The translations under genes and the position numbers were made by a program. Below the pieces are notes generated by a model, which ran no database searches, was not told the origin of the DNA, and was given only the letters and a program-made list of their open reading frames with translations. DNA of 64,000 nucleotides from Paraburkholderia rhizosphaerae (lineage in GTDB: Bacteria > Pseudomonadota > Gammaproteobacteria > Burkholderiales > Burkholderiaceae). The stretch lies in NCBI RefSeq assembly GCF_004366595.1, contig NZ_SORE01000003.1, forward strand, positions 310,001-374,000. Reading direction: 5' to 3'. Numbering within the stretch: position 1 is the stretch's first letter; the number at the start of each line of letters is the position of its first letter. Shown in pieces: positions 46,567-55,409 of the stretch.

Positions 46567-48126
46567 ATGTCGCTTGCCGTGGTCATGAGCCGCGCGCCGG
46601 CTGCTGGCCGCGCGCCCGAAGTAACCGTCGAAGTCCATCTCGCCAACGGACTACCGTCGTTTTCGATTGTCGGCCTGCCCGATCTCGAAGTACGTGAAAG
46701 CCGCGAGCGCGTGCGCGCCGCGCTGCAAAACTGCGGGCTGGATTTCCCGGTCCGCCGCATCACCGTCAACCTCGCTCCAGCCGATCTTCCTAAAGAATCC
46801 GGACGCTTCGATCTGCCGATCGCGCTCGGCATTCTCGCGGCGAGCGGGCAGATTCCGGTCGAGTCGCTCGCGCACCGCGAGTTCGCTGGCGAACTCTCGC
46901 TGACCGGCGCGCTACGTCCGATGCGCGGCGCGTTTGCGATGGCCTGCGGCACCGCGCGCAGCGCCGCCGCGACATCGCACATCGACGGCACGGCGTCGCA
47001 CCGAAATCCCGAGTTGTATCTGCCGGCCGCCAGCGCGGCCGAGGCCGCGCTGGTGCCGGGCGTCGACGTGTTCGGCGCAGCCGATCTGCCATCGCTGTGC
47101 GCCCATCTGTCCGGTGACGCCGATGCGCGTCTGTCACCGGTCGCGCCGCGACCGCTGTGCATCGACGCATCGGCGGCCGCGCCGGATATGGCCGACGTGA
47201 TCGGGCAGCGCGGCGCCCGCCGCGCGCTCGAAGTGGCCGCCGCCGGCGGCCACCATGTGCTGATGGTCGGACCGCCCGGCGCGGGCAAATCGATGCTCGC
47301 CGCGCGCCTGCCCGGCTTGCTGCCGCCGATGACCGACGACGAAGCATTGACGTCAGCGGCGCTGCTGTCGGCGAGCATGTGCGGCTTTTCGCCGGCTCAA
47401 TGGCGACACAGGCCGTTTCGCGCTCCCCATCATTCGTCCAGTGCGGCGGCGCTGGTGGGAGGACGCAACCCGCCGCGGCCCGGCGAGATTACGCTAGCGC
47501 ACCTGGGCGTGCTGTTTCTGGACGAGTTGCCCGAGTTCGACCGGCACGTGCTTGAAACGCTGCGCGAGCCTCTCGAGGCCGGGCGCATTACGATCTCGCG
47601 CGCCGCATGGCAGGCCGACTTTCCGGCCGCCTGCCAGCTGATTGCCGCGATGAACCCGTGTCCATGCGGCTGGCGCGGCGACCCGAACGGCCGCTGCCGG
47701 TGCACGCCGGAAATCGCCGCACGCTACCTGCGCAAGCTTTCTGGACCACTGCTGGACCGCATTGATATCCAGATAGAAATTCCCGCGCTATCGCCCGCCG
47801 AGCTTTCGGCGCGCGCGGCTGAAAATGGCGAGCCGAGCGCCGCGATCGCCGCCCGCGTGCAGTGCGCTCGTGAGCGCCAACTCGCGCGCCAGGGCAAAAC
47901 CAATCGTGAACTGGATGGGCGCGAAGTAGACGATGTGTGTCGGCCGGACGACGCGGGAGAAGGTTTGCTGAGGGAAGCCGGCGAACGCTTCGGCTGGTCG
48001 GCGCGTGCGTATTACAGAGTCCTGAAGGTCGCGCGTACGATCGCGGACCTCGCTGGAACTGACACGCCAAGCGCATCCCAGATCGCGGAGGCCGTGCAAT
48101 ACCGGCGGGTATTCGCGGCCGGTTGA
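46567..48126 (+). CDS. comM: ComM/YifB family AAA+ ATPase (magnesium chelatase-like)
   Basis: 519-residue protein: N-terminal Lon-like domain (MSLAVVMSRAPAAGRAPEVTVEV, PAFSIVGLPD-type FSIVGLPDLEVRESRERVRAAL), AAA+ core with Walker A GPPGAGKSML and Walker B LFLDELPEF, and MNPCPCGW with the zinc-binding cysteines. The C-terminal VRRYLRKLSGPLLDRID-type region is present. ComM is a hexameric helicase for branch migration in natural transformation. ATG 46567 has GGGAG upstream. comF at 30.0 kb is a second competence-linked gene. Confidence 0.95.
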   Translation: MSLAVVMSRAPAAGRAPEVTVEVHLANGLPSFSIVGLPDLEVRESRERVRAALQNCGLDFPVRRITVNLAPADLPKESGRFDLPIALGILAASGQIPVESLAHREFAGELSLTGALRPMRGAFAMACGTARSAAATSHIDGTASHRNPELYLPAASAAEAALVPGVDVFGAADLPSLCAHLSGDADARLSPVAPRPLCIDASAAAPDMADVIGQRGARRALEVAAAGGHHVLMVGPPGAGKSMLAARLPGLLPPMTDDEALTSAALLSASMCGFSPAQWRHRPFRAPHHSSSAAALVGGRNPPRPGEITLAHLGVLFLDELPEFDRHVLETLREPLEAGRITISRAAWQADFPAACQLIAAMNPCPCGWRGDPNGRCRCTPEIAARYLRKLSGPLLDRIDIQIEIPALSPAELSARAAENGEPSAAIAARVQCARERQLARQGKTNRELDGREVDDVCRPDDAGEGLLREAGERFGWSARAYYRVLKVARTIADLAGTDTPSASQIAEAVQYRRVFAAG

Positions 48127-48462
48127 CCTCAGCAAAAAACCGTTGTCAAGACTTGACTTATGCACACGATGCGGCCTCCGACAGATTTAGATACAAGTGA
48201 AAGGTACTTGTGAGGCCAGCGTCAAAGCGCATTGATTTTATTGGTATTTCTTCTGTGCAAAGAATGAGGGCAAAATAACTCAAGGCCCGTCAGATGGGGC
48301 TTGTGAGGCCTACCGCACATACTTCTCAACAGAGATATCCACAGGTCCTGTGGGTAACAAAAAAACCTGAGCGAAATCCTACTATTAGCTGCATTAGCTA
48401 CGAAGGAACTTTCACTTCGAGGTTTGCTCTACCGTCGGTCGATCACAAACTTTTTACTATTC
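48127..48462. other. Low-GC convergent intergenic region
   Basis: Gene-free 336 bp between the convergent comM and lipoprotein genes, with visibly lower GC than the flanks. It contains a direct repeat CTTGTGAGGCC (48207-48217 and 48300-48310). The inverted pair CCACAGG-T-CCTGTGG (48339-48353) is set in DnaA-box-like sequence (ATATCCACA and TGTGGGTAA). No coding frame is supportable. Confidence 0.5.
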
Positions 48463-49131
48463 TTAATACAGTTTGAACGACTGGAAAAACTGGTCCAGCT
48501 GCTCCGGCGGCGGATCTTTCTTCGCGATCACCGCGGCCTGATAAACATGCTTGCCTTTCGCGACGAGGCGTGCATGCATGATCCGCGGTTCCTTCTTCGG
48601 TCCTGCCGGGCCGCTGAATGTCACTTCGAGGCCCTGCACATTGCCACCGTCCGCGAGGGGCACCGGCGTCGCGCGCGCGTCGGGTGCCGCGCCGAGATTG
48701 CGCGCAAGGCCATCGCGCAAAAAATCGAGCGCCGCATGCTGGGTGCGCGGGTCGTCGTTCGGCAGCATCACGGTACCTACTGCGAACACCGCATCGCCGG
48801 CTTCGGCGATCTGCATTGCCATTTTCATCGGGGTGCCGTCAATTTCGATCTGCCGCTCGTCAGCACTTGGCTTCGCGGGTAGTTCGACCGTGTAGCCGTT
48901 GTCGTTGTTCATGATCGTGCGCCAGTCGTAAGTCGGCGAGCATGCGACCAGCGCCGCCGTGCAAACGCATACGCACAACGCGCGGCACAGCGGCGACCTG
49001 GCTAGTGCGTCAAAGCCGCGGCGGCAGGATCGGGGAGCAAAGCGACTGGACGAAAGCGAATGCAAATTGACGCGAAACATGAATGACAGGAAGGGCGAAA
49101 TGGCGCTGAAATCCCTATTATCCGCCGACAT
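48463..49131 (-). CDS. Putative lipoprotein, function unknown
   Basis: About 200 residues. Near residue 64 the segment CVCVCTAALVACSP looks like a signal peptide with a lipobox cysteine. The region before it is long and Arg/Ser-rich, so the true start is uncertain: ATG 49131 or ATG 49080, neither with a good ribosome site. The mature part (YDWRTIMNNDNGYTVELPAKPS, ... ARLVAKGKHVYQAAVIAKK, LDQFFQSFKL) is a single beta-rich domain found widely in Burkholderia as an uncharacterised protein. Convergent with comM and divergent from the thioredoxin-like gene. Confidence 0.72.
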   Translation of the reverse strand: MSADNRDFSAISPFLSFMFRVNLHSLSSSRFAPRSCRRGFDALARSPLCRALCVCVCTAALVACSPTYDWRTIMNNDNGYTVELPAKPSADERQIEIDGTPMKMAMQIAEAGDAVFAVGTVMLPNDDPRTQHAALDFLRDGLARNLGAAPDARATPVPLADGGNVQGLEVTFSGPAGPKKEPRIMHARLVAKGKHVYQAAVIAKKDPPPEQLDQFFQSFKLY

Positions 49132-49241
49132 GCGCGCTGCTGCCGCGTATCAGGATTGAGGCTACAATGACTGTCGCGGGGCAATGTCGTTACTCTGCCC
49201 GCCCCCTTCGCGCACGTGCTGCGCCCCAGAGGTCCCAACCC

Positions 49242-49766
49242 ATGAGTCAAGATACTGTTTCCCGCCGCGCAAGCCCGATTCGCTACATTGCGATGGCGGT
49301 CGTTGCCGGTGCAATCGCATTTGCCGGTTATTTCGCGTTCGGCAGCCAGCAGCATGCACCCGATGCGACATTCACGCTGCTGTCCGGCCAGAAGGTTTCG
49401 ACCGCGGATCTGAAGGGCAAGGTTTATATGGTGACCTTCTGGGCGACGAACTGCGACACCTGCATGAAGGAAATGCCGCAGATGATCGACACGTATAACC
49501 GCTTCAAAGGCAAAGGCCTTGAGTATGTGGCGGTCGCGATGAACTACGACGCGCCAATGTACGTGGCCAACTACACCGAAACGCGCCGTCTGCCGTTCAA
49601 GGTCGCAATGGACGATGGGTCCGCGGCCAAGCAATTCGGCAATGTCCAGCTGACGCCGACCACATTCGTAATCGGCCGTGACGGCACAATTCTGAAGCGA
49701 TATGTCGGTGAGCCGAGTTTCCCGGAACTCCATGCACTGCTCGATAAGGAACTCGGTTCGGTCTGA
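49242..49766 (+). CDS. TlpA-like membrane-anchored thioredoxin
   Basis: 174 residues: one N-terminal membrane anchor (IAMAVVAGAIAFAGYFAFG), then a periplasmic TlpA/ResA-type thioredoxin domain. The active site is CDTC in FWATNCDTCMKEMPQM, followed by LTPTTFVIGRDGTI with the cis-proline TP. Likely reduces periplasmic disulfides, for example in cytochrome c maturation; partner unknown. ATG 49242 precedes the anchor; the longer frame to 49167 is Arg-rich. An intrinsic terminator follows. Confidence 0.9.
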   Translation: MSQDTVSRRASPIRYIAMAVVAGAIAFAGYFAFGSQQHAPDATFTLLSGQKVSTADLKGKVYMVTFWATNCDTCMKEMPQMIDTYNRFKGKGLEYVAVAMNYDAPMYVANYTETRRLPFKVAMDDGSAAKQFGNVQLTPTTFVIGRDGTILKRYVGEPSFPELHALLDKELGSV

Positions 49767-50095
49767 GTCCTCCTGACTTGCCAGTCCACGCGAAAAGCCC
49801 GCGCATTATGCGCGGGCTTTTTTTCTTGCGTCACGCGTAGCCTGCGCGTCGCGCTTTCCAGGGCCAGTCGGTTCCACCTCAGGAACCTACTGTGCGACGG
49901 ACATCGTTGTCTTCGCTCGCGCCACCCGACGTACGACTCCCGTATGTCATGCCGCCCGTGCCTCAATGCTCTAATCGTTCAAACCCGATGCGTCTGCTTC
50001 ACGCGATCGTGACTCCTGCACAGCGATAGTTCGTTGCGCATGCATCGATCCGCCGACCCGCATCGCGAACCACGACATCAATAGACGGGTATGTG
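49767..50095. other. Region before the aspzincin gene
   Basis: Holds the terminator at 49793-49824, then about 270 bp without any supportable gene. Presumably includes the promoter of the downstream gene. No clear hexamers or repeats were seen. Confidence 0.4.
49793..49824 (+). terminator. Intrinsic terminator after the thioredoxin-like gene
   Basis: AAAAGCCCGCGCA (49793-49805) pairs with TGCGCGGGCTTTT (49809-49821), loop TTA, followed by more T. Confidence 0.92.
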
Positions 50096-51946
50096 ATGAC
50101 AGTGAATAACTACCGCAACACCTACGAGCGTGTCGCCGCGCAACACGCAACGCAGTGGCTGCATGCACCTGCGTCGCAAGCGCCGCAACGGATGGGTCAG
50201 CACAATCAGAGCGATCGCTTTTCCTTCCCGAATGCGGCGCGGGCAAGCATTGGTGCGAACGCCACCAGCGGGAGTGGCGCATGGGCTGCACGAGATGCAA
50301 ATCACGCGGCCCGACGCGAGACCGAAACCCGCCAGGCTTCTCACGACATCATCGCCGCGGCGGCCCACGCTCAACGGCAGTTGTCGCACGCCGCGCACGA
50401 CTTCTCTCGGGGTGCCCAACACGACCCCCAGGTTGGCCAGGCTGCACGCAACGCATTTCCTGCCGCCGGAGGCGCAAGTCAAGCCATTGCGGGCCCTCCT
50501 GTCGATCAGAACAACACGATCTCAGGCACACCCTACGGCGACCCGCGCAATGCCTTGCCCACGCGCGACAAAACGTCGCCGACATCGCCACAACAGCCTG
50601 ACGCATGGCACCCAGTCGCCAACCCGACAGGCGAGGCTAGCGCAAACCACGCGCGTGACCGCTGGGACGAAAATGGCTTGCATGTTCGCGATACGTGGAA
50701 CGAGCAAACCGGCCAGCGCACTCGCGACGCATGGGATGCAGAGGGCACGCACGTCCGTGACACATGGGACGAAGCGAATGGACAGCATGTAAGAGACCAG
50801 TGGATCCCGGACGGTGCCCACATCCGCTCATCGTGGGATGAGCGAGGGCAGCATTTGCTGGAGACATGGAACCCTCAAGGCGAATATCAGCGCCGTAGCT
50901 GGGACGAACGCGCCCCGAACGGCCGAGAACCCGCGGATCGGGTCGGCGATATCGGACAGAATCCGGGAAGCCGTGCGCCCGGAATGCGCGATGACGCCGC
51001 GTCACCGCTGGGTCCGAGGACGGCGGACGATCCGGCGATACGCGCGCCGGGCACCGATGGCGGCGACGCAGGCCCGCACGTCACCGGCGCCAGGCTGGAG
51101 CCCGAAGCTAAAGAACGTCGACGGGGGCGCGGCACTGCGCGCACGACTGGACACGGACAGCGTGTCCCAGGTACAGGCCGACGCGGTCAACGCGGCGCAG
51201 GCCCGGCGAGTCGTGGGCCCGGTGGCGAAACAGCAGGCCCGAGGAGTCATATCGACGGTGGCGGCAGGCGCGGCGGAGTTGGCGGTACCGGCGGCGGTGA
51301 CGGCGGCGGGGGCGGCGGGGGCGGCGGGGGCGGCGGGGGCGGCGGGGGCGGCGGAGTCGGTGGTATCGGCGGCAGATCGGCGGACCCAACAGGCCGCGCG
51401 GACCATGTTCCCGATCCTAAAGAAATGAACAACGGCGGTGCAGGGTCTTTTTCGCGGTCAGCGATGGACCGCTTGAATCGTGCGCCGGACAAACTGATGC
51501 AGATTCTCAATGTCGCCCTTGACAGGCTCGACAAATATGGCGCGAACGACCCGGAGCTTAAACAGTGGTTCGGTCAGAACGCTGACGCCGATCAAATCAA
51601 GCAGAGCCTGATGAGGATGCGCGAAACGCTCGCTTCGGGAAACTACAAAATTGCGCTGACTCCGCCGGACGCCAGAGGCTGGGAGGCCGCGCACGTTTTC
51701 CCAGCCGACAACGGACACACAATCTATGTGCGGCCTCACATGATGGATAACTTTTTCGGTAGAGACACGCCCGCGATCACGCTCGGGCATGAGCTGAGCC
51801 ATTTCAATACCATCGCCGGTACGCGGGACCTGGTATATGGCTACGGAACCGCGTTATCCCTCGCAAGGGCAGATAGCCGTCGAGCTATGCACAACGCCGA
51901 AAACTACGGAATGTTCCTGGGCCAGGTGGCAAAACTACTCGGATAG
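50096..51946 (+). CDS. Modular protein with W-rich tandem repeats and C-terminal aspzincin (M35-like) metallopeptidase domain; putative toxin or effector
   Basis: 616 residues, no signal peptide or membrane helix. Residues 1-185 are Ala/His/Gln-rich and unrecognised. Residues about 188-278 hold about eight tandem units of 11-12 residues of pattern DxWDxxGxHVR. Residues about 335-440 are Arg/Gly-rich low complexity; this stretch has poor third-position GC and appears to be out of its original frame. Residues 455-616 form the C-terminal domain. It has HELSH (565-569) followed by GTRDLVYG, matching HExxH plus GTxDxxYG of M35 aspzincins, with Asp578 as third zinc ligand, and NAENYGMF near the end. 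Such domains occur in secreted effectors. ATG 50096 has GGG six bases upstream. No immunity or secretion gene adjoins. The assignment as a protease is well supported; export and target are inferred. Confidence 0.75.
   Translation: MTVNNYRNTYERVAAQHATQWLHAPASQAPQRMGQHNQSDRFSFPNAARASIGANATSGSGAWAARDANHAARRETETRQASHDIIAAAAHAQRQLSHAAHDFSRGAQHDPQVGQAARNAFPAAGGASQAIAGPPVDQNNTISGTPYGDPRNALPTRDKTSPTSPQQPDAWHPVANPTGEASANHARDRWDENGLHVRDTWNEQTGQRTRDAWDAEGTHVRDTWDEANGQHVRDQWIPDGAHIRSSWDERGQHLLETWNPQGEYQRRSWDERAPNGREPADRVGDIGQNPGSRAPGMRDDAASPLGPRTADDPAIRAPGTDGGDAGPHVTGARLEPEAKERRRGRGTARTTGHGQRVPGTGRRGQRGAGPASRGPGGETAGPRSHIDGGGRRGGVGGTGGGDGGGGGGGGGGGGGGGGGGVGGIGGRSADPTGRADHVPDPKEMNNGGAGSFSRSAMDRLNRAPDKLMQILNVALDRLDKYGANDPELKQWFGQNADADQIKQSLMRMRETLASGNYKIALTPPDARGWEAAHVFPADNGHTIYVRPHMMDNFFGRDTPAITLGHELSHFNTIAGTRDLVYGYGTALSLARADSRRAMHNAENYGMFLGQVAKLLG
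50654..50930 (+). repeat. Tandem 33-36-bp coding repeats (DxWDxxGxHVR units)
   Basis: About eight consecutive units, including DRWDENGLHVR, DTWNEQTGQRTR, DAWDAEGTHVR and DTWDEANGQHVR. Trp and the following Asp/Asn are nearly invariant, and a Gly follows three or four residues later. The DNA of neighbouring units is less conserved than the protein pattern, so the array is old or under selection at protein level. Confidence 0.8.
51302..51355. repeat. Six tandem copies of GGCGGCGGG
   Basis: Perfect 9-bp units apart from the last base of the sixth. In the annotated frame they encode polyglycine; in the +1 frame they encode Ala-Ala-Gly repeats. A change in copy number would keep the frame. Confidence 0.9.
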
Positions 51947-51997
51947 CCGCACCAGCCGAACCTGTCACGCACCGCGCCGGGATCGGATCACCCATCC

Positions 51998-52017
51998 ATG
52001 ACGGCGCACGCCGTCAT
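51998..52017. repeat. 20-bp palindrome at the convergent gene boundary
   Basis: ATGACGGCG-CA-CGCCGTCAT, perfect 9-bp arms, spanning the dctD stop codon (52014-52016) and lying 51 bp after the aspzincin gene. No T-run; possible weak terminator. Confidence 0.6.
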
Positions 52018-53366
52018 GCGCGGTCCCCGTCTCCGCGCGCGACAAGCCCATATCGTTTGATCTTTTCGTACAACGTCGCCTTACCTAATTGCAGCCGGTC
52101 GGCCGCGACCGCGACCGCGCCGCCCGCCTGCTCGAGTGCTTCGGCGATCACCGCGCGCTCGAACTGTTCGACGCGTTCCTTGAGCGGCTGCGTCTGACCG
52201 TCGTCGGCCGATGTCGCAACCGTATCGTCGACAATACCCAGTACGAACCGATCGGCCGCATTGCGCAACTCGCGCACATTGCCCGGCCACTCTCGCTGCA
52301 TCAGGCCCGTGCGTTGCCGGTCGGTCAGGATCGGCGCGGGCCGCTGGTAGCGCACCGCGGCGTCGAGCAGGAAGTGTTCGAAAAGCGGCACGATATCCTC
52401 GCGGCGCTCAGACAGCGGCGGCAATCCGATCGTCACAACATTCAACCGGTACAGCAGATCGCGCCGGAACGTGCCGGCCGCGACGTGGTCTGTCATATCG
52501 CCCTTCGCCGCGGCGACGATACGGCAGTCGACACGAATCGGCTGGTTCGAGCCGAGCCGTTCAAGCACGCCATCCTGAAGCACGCGCAACAGCTTCACCT
52601 GCAGCGCCAGCGGCATACTCTCGATCTCATCGAGAAACAGCGTGCCGCCCGACGCATGTTCGAGCTTGCCGATACGCCGTTTCGCCGCGCCGGTGAATGC
52701 GCCCGGCTCGTAGCCGAACATCTCCGACTCGAACATCTGTTCGGGCAGCGCGCCGCAATTGACCGCGATAAACGGCTTGTCGCGTCGCGGCGACAACTCG
52801 TGCAGGCTGCGCGCAATCAGTTCCTTGCCCGCGCCCGTGTCGCCGTTGATCAGCACCGACGCGTCGGTTGGCGCGACGTTCGCGATCAGGCGGCGCACCT
52901 GCTCGATCGCCGGACTGCGGCCGATGATGCGTGGCGCGACCGAACTCTGCTCCGCCAGCTCGCGGCGCAATGCGAGATTCTCGAGCAACAGCGTGCGACG
53001 CTCGAGCGCGCGCCGCACCGTCTCGACGAGCCGCTCAGACGCAAATGGCTTTTCAATGAAGTCGTACGCGCCGTCGCGCATCGCCTGCACCGCCATTGAA
53101 ATGTCGCCGTGCCCGGTGACGAGAATCACCGGCACATCCGGCGCGCGCTCGCGGCACTGAGCGAGCAGTTCGAGTCCGCTCGCACCCGGCAGCCGGATAT
53201 CGCTGACCACCACACCCGCGAAGTCGCGGTCGATCAGCTTCAACGCCGGTTCCGCGGCTGCATGCCCCATTACTTCGAAGCCCGCGAGCTGCAAGCTCTG
53301 CACGCTCGCGCGCCGCACGAGCTCGTCGTCTTCGACGTACAGCACCTGGATACTTTTGTTCACCAT
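52014..53366 (-). CDS. dctD: Sigma-54-dependent response regulator, DctD type
   Basis: 450 residues. Receiver domain at 1-125 with phospho-Asp56 in [10 protein letters not shown]. Sigma-54 AAA+ domain at about 145-370 with Walker [11 protein letters not shown] and the sigma-54-contacting GAFTGA loop. C-terminal Fis-type HTH ([23 protein letters not shown]). Activates dctA transcription from the sigma-54 promoter when phosphorylated by DctB. Located downstream of dctB and dctA on the same strand. Confidence 0.94.
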   Translation of the reverse strand: MVNKSIQVLYVEDDELVRRASVQSLQLAGFEVMGHAAAEPALKLIDRDFAGVVVSDIRLPGASGLELLAQCRERAPDVPVILVTGHGDISMAVQAMRDGAYDFIEKPFASERLVETVRRALERRTLLLENLALRRELAEQSSVAPRIIGRSPAIEQVRRLIANVAPTDASVLINGDTGAGKELIARSLHELSPRRDKPFIAVNCGALPEQMFESEMFGYEPGAFTGAAKRRIGKLEHASGGTLFLDEIESMPLALQVKLLRVLQDGVLERLGSNQPIRVDCRIVAAAKGDMTDHVAAGTFRRDLLYRLNVVTIGLPPLSERREDIVPLFEHFLLDAAVRYQRPAPILTDRQRTGLMQREWPGNVRELRNAADRFVLGIVDDTVATSADDGQTQPLKERVEQFERAVIAEALEQAGGAVAVAADRLQLGKATLYEKIKRYGLVARGDGDRA

Positions 53367-53384
53367 GATTGTCGCTACGTCAAT

Positions 53385-55268
53385 TCACGTACCCGCGGCG
53401 AGCGGATCACCGACCTGCGCGCGGGCGCGGCGCAGCGTCAGCGCGAAGACCGCGCCCCCATCCGGCGCGTTGCGCGCGACCAGCGATCCGCCGCAATCGC
53501 GTGCAATCGACGAAGAGATCGCAAGGCCCAGCCCAAGCCCCTGGCCCATCTCCTTCGTCGTGAAAAACGGTTCGAACAGATGCGGCAGCACGTCGGGCGG
53601 AATGCCCGGGCCGTTGTCGCGAACCGTGATGGTCAGCGTCGCATCGGATGCCTCCATGTCGATCGCGATGCGTGGCGCGGACAGGCCCGCGACCGCATCG
53701 AGCGCATTGCCGAGCAGGTTGATCAACACCTGTTCGAGCCGCAGGTCGTCGCAATTGGCCAGCAATTCCGCATGTTCGGCGTCGACGTCGAAGCGCTCGC
53801 GAACCGGGCGTGCCGCGGTCGCATCGAACACCGACAGGTCGACCGTCACGCCCTGCAAACGCTTTTGAAGCAACGCGAGCACATTGCGCAACGCGCGCGC
53901 GACCTGCGTGCGCGCATTGCGCGGCCGTGCCCGGCCGACGAACAGCTTCAGCTGATTGGTGATCTTGCCCATGCGCTCCGTGAGCGCGGCGATCGCTTCG
54001 AGATTTTCATGTGCGGCAGCGTGATCGCCGCGTTCGAGGAATACGCGCGTGTTGTCCGAGAAGCTGCGCAATGCGGCAAGCGGCTGGTTGAGTTCGTGTG
54101 TGATGCCTGCCGCCATCTGCCCAAGCGCGGCGAGCTTGCTGGCCTGGATCAGTTCGTCGTGTGCGGCGCGCAGCTCCTGTTCGGCGCGCGCTCGTTCGCG
54201 TACTTCGTTTTTCAGCTGCTCATTGGCTTGCGACAAGTCCGCGGTCCGCTCGGCAACGCGCTGGTTCAGTTCCGCATAGGCTTTTTGCAGCAGCGTGCGG
54301 CTGCGCATCACTTCGCGCACGCGCGCCCGGCGCATGCGCCAGTAGAACAGCAGCAGACACAGCGACACATAGCCGAACCCGGTGACGATCGTCGCATAGC
54401 GCGCGTCCGCATTCACCGGATCGACGGGCGACATCGTGATCAGATGCCAGTCCGGTTCGCCGAGCGCGCGGCTCGACGCGAGAAAACGCGGCGCATAGCG
54501 GCCGCCGCCGATGCGCACGATCTGAGCGCTGTCGTTCAGCTTGCGTTCAACCGTCAGCGGCAGCGGCGCGATCGGCTGCTGCGCGTACTGGCGCGTCTGC
54601 CGGATCGAGTCGATCACGTCAGTCGAAAGCGGGCGCACCGTGTGGTACTTCCACGCGGGCACCGACGACAGAAAGATCACGCCGTGATCGTCGGTCACGA
54701 TCAGCGGCTCGGACGCATCCGCGCCCTGAAACCATTCGAGATTCAGCTTGACGACCGCGACGCCGACGATCTTTCCGTCGAGCTTCACCGGTTGCGAAAT
54801 GAAATAGCCGGGATCGTGCGACGTTGTGCCGATGCCGAAGAAACGGCCGACGCGGCCTTGCACCGCATCGACAAAATACGGCCGGAACAGATATTCGACG
54901 CCGACGAAGCTATCCGGGTCGAGCCAGTTGCTCGCCGCCACGCAGATGCCGTCGGAATTGATGATGTACGTGACGTTCGCGCGCGCCTTGCGGTTCAGGT
55001 CTTCAAGGTAGCGGTTTGCGCGTGCGACGTTCGCCGGGTTCGGATCGACCACGACGTCCTGCACGATCGGGTGCTGGGCAAGCAGATACGGCAGCGACTC
55101 ATAGCGTTCGAGCGTGCTTCTGAGCGCGCTCGTCGTGCGGTCCGCGCGGGCGGCCGCGTTGACGCGCAGCGCTTCGATGCCGCGCTGCCAGCTGATCGAC
55201 CAGGTCAGGCCGCACGCCGCCACGAGCCCGGCGACGAGCGCGAAGAAAACGAGCAGGCGGCGCGTCAC
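53385..55268 (-). CDS. dctB: C4-dicarboxylate sensor histidine kinase, DctB type
   Basis: Membrane sensor with two helices flanking a double-Cache periplasmic domain (about residues 30-290). The linker carries a coiled coil (RVAERTADLSQANEQLKNEVRERARAEQ). The kinase core has the H-box AGITHELNQPLAALR, and ATP motifs NLLGNALDAV, DNGPGIP and GLGLGLAISSSIARDCGG. The frame runs to 55406. GTG 55268 was chosen because the first membrane helix (LLVFFALVAGLVAACGL) starts at once after it, but ATG 55352 is possible and neither has a clear ribosome site. 18 bp upstream of dctD. Confidence 0.9.
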   Translation of the reverse strand: MTRRLLVFFALVAGLVAACGLTWSISWQRGIEALRVNAAARADRTTSALRSTLERYESLPYLLAQHPIVQDVVVDPNPANVARANRYLEDLNRKARANVTYIINSDGICVAASNWLDPDSFVGVEYLFRPYFVDAVQGRVGRFFGIGTTSHDPGYFISQPVKLDGKIVGVAVVKLNLEWFQGADASEPLIVTDDHGVIFLSSVPAWKYHTVRPLSTDVIDSIRQTRQYAQQPIAPLPLTVERKLNDSAQIVRIGGGRYAPRFLASSRALGEPDWHLITMSPVDPVNADARYATIVTGFGYVSLCLLLFYWRMRRARVREVMRSRTLLQKAYAELNQRVAERTADLSQANEQLKNEVRERARAEQELRAAHDELIQASKLAALGQMAAGITHELNQPLAALRSFSDNTRVFLERGDHAAAHENLEAIAALTERMGKITNQLKLFVGRARPRNARTQVARALRNVLALLQKRLQGVTVDLSVFDATAARPVRERFDVDAEHAELLANCDDLRLEQVLINLLGNALDAVAGLSAPRIAIDMEASDATLTITVRDNGPGIPPDVLPHLFEPFFTTKEMGQGLGLGLAISSSIARDCGGSLVARNAPDGGAVFALTLRRARAQVGDPLAAGT

Positions 55269-55409
55269 GATGGCGGAGTCAAGGCGATGGGGATCATCTA
55301 TTGTGGCACATTGCGACGCGCCGTCTTCGTCCGGCGCTCGCGCATGACACATCTGCCAGGCGGGCGCCGGTGGCGCCGCTACGCGTCGCGGCGCCCTGGG
55401 TTCCATCGC

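Noticed and set aside
46485..47378. 297-residue minus-strand frame opposite comM
   Set aside because: Antisense to a clear AAA+ ATPase gene and rich in Arg/Ser/Pro without a family.
48339..48353. Short palindrome CCACAGG-T-CCTGTGG as an intrinsic terminator for comM
   Set aside because: The loop would be only one base and there is no proper T-run on the plus strand after it; A-rich sequence follows instead.
50814..51428. 204-residue plus-strand ORF as a separate gene within the aspzincin gene
   Set aside because: Only its second half has coding-like codon use; the first half overlaps the W-rich repeats in another frame. Better explained as a frame-shifted part of the same gene.
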